Source: an uncultured Bacteroidales bacterium
GTDB taxonomy: Bacteria; Bacteroidota; Bacteroidia; Bacteroidales; F082
Assembly (NCBI GenBank): GCA_937902805.1
Contig: CALEMB010000150.1
Span: 1-26,228 of the forward strand
Length of the DNA stretch: 26,228 nt
Direction of reading: 5' to 3'
Shown here: positions 14,327-21,978 of the stretch, in pieces
Layout: each line of letters starts with the position of its first letter
Position numbering within the stretch: the stretch's first letter is position 1
The notes under the pieces: generated by a model
Databases searched by the model: none
The model's input: the letters and a program-made list of their open reading frames with translations, nothing else
What the model was told of the DNA's origin: nothing
Position numbers and translations under genes: made by a program

Positions 14327-16438
14327 ATGAGGAAAGTTTTTTTTGTCTCTCTTCTCACCCTTTGGTGTGCCTTCGTCTATGCCCAACCAGCCATCACTGA
14401 CCTTTCATTCCAAAACTCCGTGGATGTTTTCGGTTTATTCGAAATGTCGTTCCAATTGGGAAAATACAACAATCCTTACGACCCCGAAGTCATCGATGTG
14501 TTTGCAGAGTTTACAGCTCCTGACGGCAAAACCTTCAAAGTCAACGGGTTTTACTACGAAGGTTATACCTTCCAACAGAAAAACGACTATGAAGTGGCCT
14601 CGGCAAGTCAAGACAAAGGTTGGCGGGTGAGGTTCACGCCCAACCAGGTCGGAAAATGGACATTCAGCCTCCATGCCGTCGACCGCAAAGGCAAGACCAC
14701 CCTTTCGACAAGCGACAACCACCCTACCACTTTTGAATGCAGGTCCGTCGATACCGCCCTAGGTTTCATCAGAAAGGCCAACACGAGATACCTGAAACGT
14801 GAGGTGGTGCAAAATGGGAAGTCGAAGTATCAAGCTTTCTTTCCCATCGGGCCCAACATTGCATGGTATAATTATAAAGGCACAAGTGCTTATCCCAAAG
14901 GTATTTACGACTACAATTATTACATCGACGAGATCGCCGGAAGTGCCAACTTCATGCGCATTTGGCTCTCACGCTACCAATACCTTTCGCTTTATGGGCC
15001 GGAATTCGCGCAGATGAATGGCAAAAAGGCCACCGTGTATTTTGACTCGACACTCAATCAAAAAGACGCTGCCGAGCTCGACCATATCATTGCCTATGCG
15101 GCAAAGAACGGCATTACCGTCTCACCTTGCATTTTCACTTATGGCGACTTTGGCAGCATGCATAATAGTTCAAGCCGATGGGCCAACAACCCTTACAACA
15201 CCATACTCGGATTGAAGTCGCCCACGCAGTTCTTCACCGACAAAGAGGCCAAAAGGATTGCCAGAAACCTGATTCGCTACATTGTCGCACGTTGGGGCTA
15301 TGCCACCAATATCGTGTACTGGGAGCTATGGAACGAGGTCGACAACATTTCCAACGACAACATTTCCAAGGAACAGTTCAACAAGCACATCGTTGATTGG
15401 CATAACGAAATGGCCTCTTACATCCGATCCATTGACCCCTTCAAGCATCCCATCTCCACTTCTAACGCTTCCTCAAAACCTACCGACGACCTCTTCCAAA
15501 AACTATATGCATCAATGGATTTTGTCCAAGTTCACACCTATAGTAACATACAAAAGGCAAAATCGAAAGAGGAACAATGCTATAATTTGTTCCAAAAGAG
15601 TATCGATGCCCACTCCGTCTATCCCGACAAACCGTGTTTTATAGAGGAATTCGGCTTCGGACAAAGTAGCAGCAAAGTGAAATACAAGGACAAAGACCCC
15701 AAAGGCATCGACACACACAATTGTCTTTGGTCGTCGTTGTTTACCAACACCATAGGTTCCGCTTCGTTCTGGTATTGGGACTACCTTGATTCGCAGGGGC
15801 TTCTCCGCATTTATGAGCCCATAATGACTTTCAGCAAGAACCTCCCCTTGCTCTCCGACGACTTCAAGGCTTATTGTACGGCAAAGACCACAAAAAGCTC
15901 AACCATTTTCCTCAACGGCATTCAAACCTATTATCTTTCCAACACAGCCGAAGACAGCATTTACGGATGGTGCCAGGATACGGCATACAGCTATCAATCC
16001 CTACGTCGTCTGGCTGACAAAAAGATAACCAACGGTCACTTCGACACTTTAGGCGTATCCGATGCCAATGGATACGTCTACACCCTCGACACCGAGAAAA
16101 AGCCAAGGCCTAGTTCCAAAAACAACACAATCATTCTGCCTATTGCTAGCCAACCTATCGGCGCTGTCTATGACATAAGATGGTACGATGCGGAAACGGG
16201 GACTGAAATCATTCAAGAACGAACAACTGCCTATGTCCAATGCAGCGAAAAGCACGGGCATCATCTTGCTTTTGACTTTCCATCCTCCATCAGAGGCCTG
16301 AAAAAGAAGACTATCAACAACAAGTTCGGTGACGCTGCTTTTATCCTGTATCTCCAACAAGATGCCAAAAACAATGGCGACACCCAATCCAAGAATGTCG
16401 CCAATGATAAAAAGAGAAAGTTCAGACTTACTTTTTAA
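14327..16438 (+). CDS. Secreted DUF5060/GH-A clan glycoside hydrolase, 703 aa
   Basis: The ATG at 14327 gives a clean signal peptide (MRKVFFVSLLTLWCAFVYAQ); the open frame extends further upstream but runs across the promoter. Residues about 25-140 match a DUF5060-type beta-sandwich (VDVFGLFEMSFQL, FTAPDGKTFKVNGFYYEGY, VRFTPNQVGKWTF). A TIM-barrel domain follows: FFPIGPNIAW, NFMRIWL, WELWNEVD with the likely acid/base Glu337, and CFIEEFGFG with the likely nucleophile Glu441. A C-terminal beta domain (about 600-670) ends in a lysine-rich tail. The fold and the two glutamates are those of clan GH-A hydrolases related to GH5/DUF4038. The polysaccharide target is unknown. It is convergent with ahcY (13 bp between stops), with no SusC/SusD pair nearby, so it is not part of a visible utilisation locus. 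Confidence 0.85.
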   Translation: MRKVFFVSLLTLWCAFVYAQPAITDLSFQNSVDVFGLFEMSFQLGKYNNPYDPEVIDVFAEFTAPDGKTFKVNGFYYEGYTFQQKNDYEVASASQDKGWRVRFTPNQVGKWTFSLHAVDRKGKTTLSTSDNHPTTFECRSVDTALGFIRKANTRYLKREVVQNGKSKYQAFFPIGPNIAWYNYKGTSAYPKGIYDYNYYIDEIAGSANFMRIWLSRYQYLSLYGPEFAQMNGKKATVYFDSTLNQKDAAELDHIIAYAAKNGITVSPCIFTYGDFGSMHNSSSRWANNPYNTILGLKSPTQFFTDKEAKRIARNLIRYIVARWGYATNIVYWELWNEVDNISNDNISKEQFNKHIVDWHNEMASYIRSIDPFKHPISTSNASSKPTDDLFQKLYASMDFVQVHTYSNIQKAKSKEEQCYNLFQKSIDAHSVYPDKPCFIEEFGFGQSSSKVKYKDKDPKGIDTHNCLWSSLFTNTIGSASFWYWDYLDSQGLLRIYEPIMTFSKNLPLLSDDFKAYCTAKTTKSSTIFLNGIQTYYLSNTAEDSIYGWCQDTAYSYQSLRRLADKKITNGHFDTLGVSDANGYVYTLDTEKKPRPSSKNNTIILPIASQPIGAVYDIRWYDAETGTEIIQERTTAYVQCSEKHGHHLAFDFPSSIRGLKKKTINNKFGDAAFILYLQQDAKNNGDTQSKNVANDKKRKFRLTF

Positions 16439-16451
16439 AAAAGCCTAAACC

Positions 16452-17882
<1,431 letters not shown>

Positions 17883-17917
17883 TTGTTTATGCTTTTAAAT
17901 TATCCAATACGAATTGG

Positions 17918-17947
17918 CAAAGATAAGCAAATTTCCAACACCTGCAA
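17918..17947 (-). promoter_or_regulatory. Promoter of ahcY
   Basis: On the minus strand TATCTTTG occupies 17925-17918 and TTG occupies 17947-17945, with a 19-bp spacer. The -7 box is 35 bp before the start codon. Confidence 0.7.
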
Positions 17948-17988
17948 CGAGATACTGTCCCAAAAAGTGTGTCTGAGCGTTGACGCGT

Positions 17989-18020
17989 AAAAAAAAGGAT
18001 TGGCCGTTGCCGACCAATCC
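17989..18020 (-). terminator. Intrinsic terminator of ATPase gene 1
   Basis: On the minus strand GGATTGG (18020-18014) and CCAATCC (18003-17997) form a 7-bp stem with a 10-nt loop, followed directly by eight T residues. It lies 24 bp after the stop codon of the ATPase gene at 18045. Confidence 0.85.
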
Positions 18021-18044
18021 CGACAGAAAGACAACTGGCACTGC

Positions 18045-19229
18045 CTACAGCAATCGCTCCAAGTCACCAGTCAAGAAGTCTTCCACTGGGATGCCACCGC
18101 TACCGACGACAAAAGCCCTCTTAGGTTGGAATTGCTTTTGGAACAAAGCCAATCCTTGGTTGTCGGTTCTGCGCCCACTTTTCACCTCGATGGCTATGCT
18201 TTGTCGGTTGTATTCGATGATGAAGTCAACCTCGTTGTCGCGCTCACGCCAATAATACAACTTGAACCCTAATTCGTCTGCCTGATTGAGCAAATAAGCC
18301 CCAACAGCCGATTCAACCCAACGTCCCCAGGCCTTGGGAGTCGTGAAAGCAGTCTCGAACTTCATTCCCGATTGCACCGAAAAAAGCGCGGTGTTGTAAA
18401 CCATCAGTTTCGGAACTGAGTTGTATTTTCTTGCCGTGTCCTTGGCATATTTTTGCAATCCACAAAGCAATCCTGCCTCGCCTAATGTGTTCAGGTAATT
18501 GGCGAGCGTGGTCACATTGCCCGCATCTTGCAACTGGCCGAGCATCTTATTCAGCGAAAGCTCCATGCCCGAATAGGCACAGCCGAGGTCGAAAAGTTGT
18601 CGCATAAGGGCAGGTTTGTACACCGCCTTGGTCGACAGCACATCGCGTTCGATGGCAGGGGCGACAATGCTGTCCAAGATATAATGCTGCCAACGTCGAT
18701 GGTCTTTGATCAACGAAGCCCCTCCCGGATAGCCACCATAATAGATGAATTGGTTGAGGTCGAAGCCAAAGGCCTCACGCATCTCAGCGAAACTCCAATG
18801 TGGCATGCGTATCAACTCGAAACGGCCGGCAAGGGTTTCGGTCAAACCGTCTTTCAAAAGCAGCCGCGAAGAACCCAATAATACCACTTTCAACGGAATA
18901 TCATTGAATGAGTCGCTGTCCCATTCTTTCTTGACGGCTTCGCTCCAGTTGTCGATTTTGTGCACCTCATCAATGACCAACAAAAACTCCGGCGACTGCA
19001 ACAATTGCATACGCGCACGGGCAGTAGCCCAAACTTCACCAATCCAGGCGGTGTTTTCTGGTGATTCATTGTCTGCAGTGAACAATAGGTAAGGGATGGA
19101 TGTTTCCTTCAACACTTGTTTGACCATGGTGGACTTGCCTACTTGCCTTGGACCGGAAAGCACTTGAATGAAACGGCGTGGCTCCTCAATGCGTGATTGT
19201 AATATTGAAAATTGCGTCCTTTTGAACAT
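18045..19229 (-). CDS. AAA ATPase with C-terminal DUF4143 (AAA_14/DUF4143), 394 aa; ATPase 1
   Basis: The Walker A motif GPRQVGKST is at residues 26-34, Walker B LLVIDE at 83-88 and a sensor-like LLGSSRLLL follows. YYGGYPGGASL marks the entry to the DUF4143 region, a winged-helix segment lies in the middle, and the C-terminal fold has E-V-D-F (333-336) and I-E-V-K-S-G (Glu348, Lys350), the spacing of a PD-(D/E)xK nuclease-like core. Function of the family is unknown. I chose the ATG at 19229; a longer frame starting with TTG at 19253 overlaps the -7 box. Five tandem 22-bp repeats lie directly upstream and a strong terminator directly downstream, so it is an autonomous transcription unit. It is the first of three such genes within about 5.3 kb. 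Confidence 0.88.
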   Translation of the reverse strand: MFKRTQFSILQSRIEEPRRFIQVLSGPRQVGKSTMVKQVLKETSIPYLLFTADNESPENTAWIGEVWATARARMQLLQSPEFLLVIDEVHKIDNWSEAVKKEWDSDSFNDIPLKVVLLGSSRLLLKDGLTETLAGRFELIRMPHWSFAEMREAFGFDLNQFIYYGGYPGGASLIKDHRRWQHYILDSIVAPAIERDVLSTKAVYKPALMRQLFDLGCAYSGMELSLNKMLGQLQDAGNVTTLANYLNTLGEAGLLCGLQKYAKDTARKYNSVPKLMVYNTALFSVQSGMKFETAFTTPKAWGRWVESAVGAYLLNQADELGFKLYYWRERDNEVDFIIEYNRQSIAIEVKSGRRTDNQGLALFQKQFQPKRAFVVGSGGIPVEDFLTGDLERLL

Positions 19230-19250
19230 AAGTCTTTGATATTTTGGCTG

Positions 19251-19258
19251 CAAAGATA
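19251..19258 (-). promoter_or_regulatory. -7 box of ATPase gene 1
   Basis: TATCTTTG on the minus strand, 21 bp before the ATG at 19229, abutting the first repeat unit. No TTTG sits at 19-20 bp; the nearest are at 11 and 24 bp, both inside repeat copies. Confidence 0.7.
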
Positions 19259-19361
19259 TACAAAATTCTCAAAAGTATGCTACAAAATTCTCAATTATTC
19301 GTTACAAAATTCTCAAAAGTGTATTACAAAATTCTCAAATCTTATTCGCAAAATTCTCAAA
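19259..19361 (-). repeat. Tandem direct-repeat array upstream of ATPase gene 1 (5 copies, 22-bp period)
   Basis: The 12-mer CAAAATTCTCAA (plus strand) starts at 19261, 19283, 19305, 19327 and 19349, exactly 22 bp apart, with a 10-bp variable part between copies. Read in the direction of the gene the conserved block is TTTGAGAATTTTGTA; copies 1, 3 and 4 match all 15 positions, copy 2 has 14 and copy 5 has 13. The array begins at the -7 box and extends upstream. The repeated block is not palindromic, so a bound protein would be arranged head to tail. Confidence 0.95.
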
Positions 19362-19380
19362 AGTCAGGAAAACTGAGGAG

Positions 19381-19407
19381 GGAAAGCGGCCAACTGGCCC
19401 GCTTTCC
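19381..19407 (-). terminator. Hairpin between ATPase gene 2 and the array of ATPase gene 1
   Basis: GGAAAGCGGCC (19381-19391) pairs with GGCCCGCTTTCC (19396-19407) with one bulged base and a 4-nt loop. On the minus strand it lies 69 bp after the stop codon of ATPase gene 2; the T-run is poor (CTCCTCAGTTTTCC), so it may be a weak terminator or an insulating structure. Confidence 0.5.
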
Positions 19408-19476
19408 AACTCATGCTCTTGTTCTACTATTATCTTATAGTCATCCATGAATCATATAGTTACATCATCGATTATA

Positions 19477-20745
19477 TTATTCCTTCATACATCCTACAGG
19501 CACTACTAATACCCCATCCTTACGTTGATATGCATATTCGCCACCTGTCAACACCATTAAAAATGACGGACGCCCCATCTTCTCATCATCTACCTTCCTT
19601 GCCAGTTCTTGCAGATGCTGAGCCGCCTCTTCTATTTGTTTATTACCTAATTTAACTTCTATGGCAGCCCAACGACCATCATTAAGGGCAACTATCATAT
19701 CAGACTCGAGTCCGTTCTTGTCACGAAAATGGTAAACATCTCCGTCATTGGCTTGTGCATAAATCCGCATATCTCTTGTACATAGAGACTCAAACAGAAA
19801 ACCAAACGTATTGAAATCCTCCAATAATCCTTTAGGACTTGTACGCAATACTGCAGTTGCAATTGATGGGTCTGTAAAGTGTCGCTTAGACGCTGTCCTG
19901 ATGGCTGTTTTCGAACGCATAGATGGTAACCATGCTGGCTGATCTTCTATAACAAATATGCGTCTCAAAGCATTGAGATAGGCATCCAAGGTTGGTGCAG
20001 TCATTGCACTTTCATCGCCCTCCATGTCTTTCAAAATGGTTACATTTGTTGCGGTAGTGGCGATATTGCGGGCCAACGAACGCAACACCAATTGCACACG
20101 TTTGGGATTTCTCTCGATGCCATCCACTCTTGAAACATCTTGATGAATAATAGCATCTACATAGTCACGTGATAGTTCCAAAGCATCATCGCCCTTCATC
20201 CTCACAGAAGCAGGCCAGCCACCACGACAGATAGCAAAAGCAATCTGTTCGATGGTGAGATTTGAGAGTTCCATATCAGGAAACCTACCCTCAAACAAAT
20301 CTTTTAGCGAAACACTTCCATTGGATTCCTTTGATTCATATAGACTCATGGTGCGCATAGTCAATCTTGAAATACGCCCTGTCCCAGTGTGCATCACAGC
20401 GTTATCTATAGGTACTGCAGAACCAGTAAGGACAAACTGCCCAACAGCCTGACGTTGGTCAACGGCAAATCTGACAGCATCCCACAACACAGGAGCCATT
20501 TGCCATTCATCTATCAGATGCGGCACATCGCCTTCCAGTAAAATCGATGGCTTGGTATCAGCTGCCGTTTTGTAGGCCTCACTTTTATCAGGGTCTTGCA
20601 TGTAAATCACACTTTCAGATGCCACCAAAGCTGTCGATGTCTTTCCACACCACTTGGGGCCTGTTACAAGTACAGCACCCGAATGCCTCAATTTCTTTGC
20701 AAGCAGGGCATCGTAAATCCGTGGAAAATAATTCTTTATTTTCAT
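19477..20745 (-). CDS. AAA ATPase with C-terminal DUF4143 (AAA_14/DUF4143), 422 aa; ATPase 2
   Basis: The Walker A motif is GPKWCGKTS at residues 29-37. The Walker B segment is HLIDEWQ, and VLTGSAVP follows as a sensor. CRGGWPASV is the family turn seen in the other two ATPases as YGGYPGG and VGGMPQA. The C-terminal nuclease-like core has E-S-D-M (Glu347, Asp349) and I-E-V-K-L-G (Glu363, Lys365). The in-frame TTG at 20754 could add three residues, but the ATG at 20745 is the better start. Its biological role is unknown. It has its own promoter and four 23-bp upstream repeats. It diverges strongly from ATPases 1 and 3, so the trio is not a recent tandem duplication. Confidence 0.88.
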   Translation of the reverse strand: MKIKNYFPRIYDALLAKKLRHSGAVLVTGPKWCGKTSTALVASESVIYMQDPDKSEAYKTAADTKPSILLEGDVPHLIDEWQMAPVLWDAVRFAVDQRQAVGQFVLTGSAVPIDNAVMHTGTGRISRLTMRTMSLYESKESNGSVSLKDLFEGRFPDMELSNLTIEQIAFAICRGGWPASVRMKGDDALELSRDYVDAIIHQDVSRVDGIERNPKRVQLVLRSLARNIATTATNVTILKDMEGDESAMTAPTLDAYLNALRRIFVIEDQPAWLPSMRSKTAIRTASKRHFTDPSIATAVLRTSPKGLLEDFNTFGFLFESLCTRDMRIYAQANDGDVYHFRDKNGLESDMIVALNDGRWAAIEVKLGNKQIEEAAQHLQELARKVDDEKMGRPSFLMVLTGGEYAYQRKDGVLVVPVGCMKE

Positions 20746-20768
20746 ATTTTTCAATTCGCTTTCGGGTG

Positions 20769-20800
20769 CAAAGATACGATGATTTTATGAAACGGCCAAA
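20769..20800 (-). promoter_or_regulatory. Promoter of ATPase gene 2
   Basis: On the minus strand TTTG (20800-20797) and TATCTTTG (20776-20769) are separated by 20 bp. The TTTG belongs to the first repeat unit, so the repeat forms the -33 box. Confidence 0.8.
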
Positions 20801-20873
20801 CTTTATTTTATGAAATGGCCAGACTTTATTTTATGAAACGGCCAAACTTTATTTTATGAAATGGCCAAATCTG
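20782..20873 (-). repeat. Tandem direct-repeat array upstream of ATPase gene 2 (4 copies, 23-bp period)
   Basis: Units begin at 20782, 20805, 20828 and 20851, exactly 23 bp apart. Copies 1 and 3 are identical. Copies 2 and 4 share a C-to-T change (AAACGGCC to AAATGGCC); copy 2 also has CCAGAC for CCAAAC, and copy 4 degenerates in its last four bases. Read with the gene the core is TTTGGCCGTTTCATA (TTTGGCCATTTCATA in copy 4). The array starts 5 bp upstream of the -7 box. Confidence 0.95.
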
Positions 20874-21020
20874 CCCATTCGCCGTAATAAGCATACATAT
20901 CATCATATTGGGCACAAGGCACGCCCTTGGCGGAGCCTACCTCCTGCGCAAGAGGAAGAAGGAATAAGCGAGCATCCGTGACGAACAAAAATTCCCGCCG
21001 AGAAGAACCTTGGCGGGAAT
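20852..21020 (-). other. Gene-poor stretch with a startless open frame running into the repeat array
   Basis: On the minus strand a frame without a start codon is open from about 21040 to a TAA at 20852. It reads in part VTDARLFLLPLAQE, GVPCAQYDDMYAYYG and finally EWADLAIS, whose last codons fall in repeat copy 4. On the plus strand the same bases encode a tail ALGGAYLLRKRKKE ending at 20967, just before a hairpin. One of the two may be a decayed gene end; I cannot tell which, and neither has a recognisable domain. Confidence 0.25.
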
Positions 21021-21027
21021 TTTTTTG
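20987..21027. terminator. Strong, potentially bidirectional intrinsic terminator
   Basis: AAAATTCCCGCC at 20988-20999 pairs with GGCGGGAATTTT at 21012-21023 around a 12-nt loop, with a T-run to 21026 on the plus strand and an A-run before the left arm. No intact gene ends at it, which supports loss of a gene from this spot. Confidence 0.8.
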
Positions 21028-21055
21028 TTTAATGGCGGTATTAGGAAAATAATCG

Positions 21056-21063
21056 TACTTTTG
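21056..21063 (+). promoter_or_regulatory. -7 box of the YafQ-type toxin-antitoxin operon
   Basis: TACTTTTG, 25 bp before the antitoxin ATG at 21089. No clear -33 TTTG at standard spacing. Confidence 0.6.
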
Positions 21064-21088
21064 CAGCTGTATTCAAACACAAAACCAA

Positions 21089-21322
21089 ATGGCAACAGCA
21101 ACTTCTATCAACATTCAAATGCCACGAGGCGATATGGCTTTCTTAAGACAGTTGGCAAAAAGGATGGGATGGTCTTTGTCGGAAGTGACTACAAACGACC
21201 GTCTTTATGACCCAGAGACTGGAGAGTATCTGAATGAGGAGACGATGCAAGCCATCCGTGATGCGGAAGCAGGCAAGGTGACCAGATGCAATAGCTTTGA
21301 TGAAATCCTATCTGCTTTATGA
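21089..21322 (+). CDS. Antitoxin of a RelB/DinJ-YafQ-like pair, 77 aa
   Basis: A short protein that begins with a beta strand (TSINIQMPRGDMAFLRQLAKRMGW), consistent with a ribbon-helix-helix-like or related N-terminal DNA-binding part. It ends RDAEAGKVTRCNSFDEILSAL, the tail typical of antitoxins paired with YafQ toxins, where it wraps the toxin. It starts at the ATG at 21089 and its TGA overlaps the toxin ATG (21319-21322), giving translational coupling. It should neutralise the toxin and repress the promoter at 21056-21063. The exact antitoxin family is not certain from the sequence. Confidence 0.8.
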   Translation: MATATSINIQMPRGDMAFLRQLAKRMGWSLSEVTTNDRLYDPETGEYLNEETMQAIRDAEAGKVTRCNSFDEILSAL

Positions 21323-21600
21323 AAAAGTATGAACTGGAGTATGGCGGCAAGTTCCTTAAAGACTTGAAACTCGCAAAACGGAGGGGCTTGGATTTGGACG
21401 AGCTTCGTAAAGTGACGGATATGTTGCAAGAAGACAAGCCTCTTCCAAGCAAATGCAAAGACCACGCTTTGACAGGCAATTACAAAGGTTTCCGAGAATG
21501 TCATATCAACCCCGATTGGCTGCTAATCTACAAAAAGAAAGAGGCTATCATGGTGATTTCCTTATATCGGACAGGAACGCACTCTGATTTGTTTGGATAA
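21319..21600 (+). CDS. YafQ-family mRNA interferase toxin, 93 aa
   Basis: This RelE-fold toxin has the YafQ signature: LPSKCKDHAL with His49, KGFRECHINPDWLLIY with His62 and Asp66, and LYRTGTHSDLFG with His88. These correspond to the catalytic His50, His63, Asp67 and His87 of Escherichia coli YafQ, which cuts mRNA in the ribosomal A site. All four are present, so the toxin should be active if expressed. Length is normal. It is coupled to its antitoxin and followed directly by a decayed gene fragment. Its location between ATPase genes 2 and 3 fits a mobile or defence-type island. Confidence 0.93.
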   Translation: MKKYELEYGGKFLKDLKLAKRRGLDLDELRKVTDMLQEDKPLPSKCKDHALTGNYKGFRECHINPDWLLIYKKKEAIMVISLYRTGTHSDLFG

Positions 21601-21602
21601 CT

Positions 21603-21719
21603 CTATTTAATTTCGAAGCAGGATTAGGCATTCCCAGCGAGGAAGTTTTCCGCGAGATAGAAGCGGCTTTTTGGGACACCAGAAAAGAACCTAAGGCTCA
21701 GGCGAGGAAGGTGAAGTGA
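21603..21719 (+). pseudogene. Decayed gene 3' end on the plus strand
   Basis: The frame reads LFNFEAGLGIPSEEV, then FREIEAAFWDTRKEPKAQ and ends with TGA at 21717-21719. It has a protein-like composition with an amphipathic helix but no start codon, as it opens inside the toxin stop region. It looks like the C-terminal 38 residues of a lost gene. No family could be assigned. Confidence 0.4.
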
Positions 21720-21720
21720 G

Positions 21721-21850
21721 CTACAAGCTCTGTCTGACTGCTTCCAGCATCGCCACCTGCTGCAAGGCTTCTTCAAGCGCGGCCCTTGAGGCAGGGCGCC
21801 ACAGAGCGGGATACGACTCCTTGATTTTTATGGATGAGATTGTGGTGGAG
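21721..21850 (-). pseudogene. Decayed gene 3' end on the minus strand, left of ATPase gene 3
   Basis: The minus-strand frame reads IKIKESYPALWRPASR, then AALEEALQQVAMLEAVRQSL, ending in TAG at 21721-21723. Upstream it runs into the repeat array, where its codons are only repeat-derived. Its ending resembles that of the remnant at 23353-23580 (AMLEA-x-K/R-Q), and the two share a 17-bp identical stretch. It is best read as a remnant interrupted by the ATPase cassette or by its repeats. Confidence 0.4.
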
Positions 21851-21860
21851 TGAAACAAAA

Positions 21861-21942
21861 TTTGGGGATTCCATACAGTTTTCCGAAAAAAAATTTGGGG
21901 ATTCCATACAGTTTTCCGGAAAAAAATTTGGGGATTCCATAC
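21861..21942 (+). repeat. Tandem direct-repeat array upstream of ATPase gene 3 (3 copies, 33-bp period)
   Basis: TTTGGGGATTCCATAC starts at 21861, 21894 and 21927, exactly 33 bp apart. The rest of the unit (CAGTTTTCCG plus an A-run) is present in the first two copies with a single difference; the third copy stops after the shared block and runs into the promoter. Because 33 is a multiple of three, the array is open in the frame of the gene and can be mistaken for an N-terminal coding extension. Confidence 0.95.
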
Positions 21943-21957
21943 CTTTACGTATCTTTG
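21927..21957 (+). promoter_or_regulatory. Promoter of ATPase gene 3
   Basis: TTTG at 21927-21930 and TATCTTTG at 21950-21957 are separated by 19 bp. The TTTG is the first four bases of the third repeat copy, so the repeat supplies the -33 box. The ATG is 21 bp after the -7 box. Confidence 0.85.
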
Positions 21958-21978
21958 CATCTAAAATTGAGATGCTTT

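Noticed and set aside
17883..17950. SAH or SAM riboswitch before ahcY
   Set aside because: The promoter is only 35 bp before the start codon, leaving no room for such an aptamer, and no matching helices were seen.
17951..17970. ACTGTCCCAAAAAGTG as the terminal inverted repeat of an insertion sequence
   Set aside because: It resembles ends of some insertion sequences, but no partner end or transposase remnant was found in the window. It could mark an old island border, but this is not supported enough to annotate.
19259..19361. Array 1 as a small CRISPR array
   Set aside because: The repeat is 12-15 bp and the spacers are 7-10 bp, far below CRISPR sizes. No cas genes are present and the array abuts a promoter.
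18045..20745. ATPase genes 1 and 2 as a recent tandem duplication
   Set aside because: Their Walker regions, lengths and arrays differ clearly, so they are old paralogues or separate arrivals.
20911..20967. Plus-strand tail ALGGAYLLRKRKKE as a real protein end
   Set aside because: It has no start codon, and the antisense frame is equally protein-like. Either may be chance from a conserved intergenic element.
21850..21978. An N-terminal peptide-repeat extension of ATPase 3
   Set aside because: It overlaps a full -33/-7 promoter, is nearly identical at DNA level, and family members start near the ATG at 21979.
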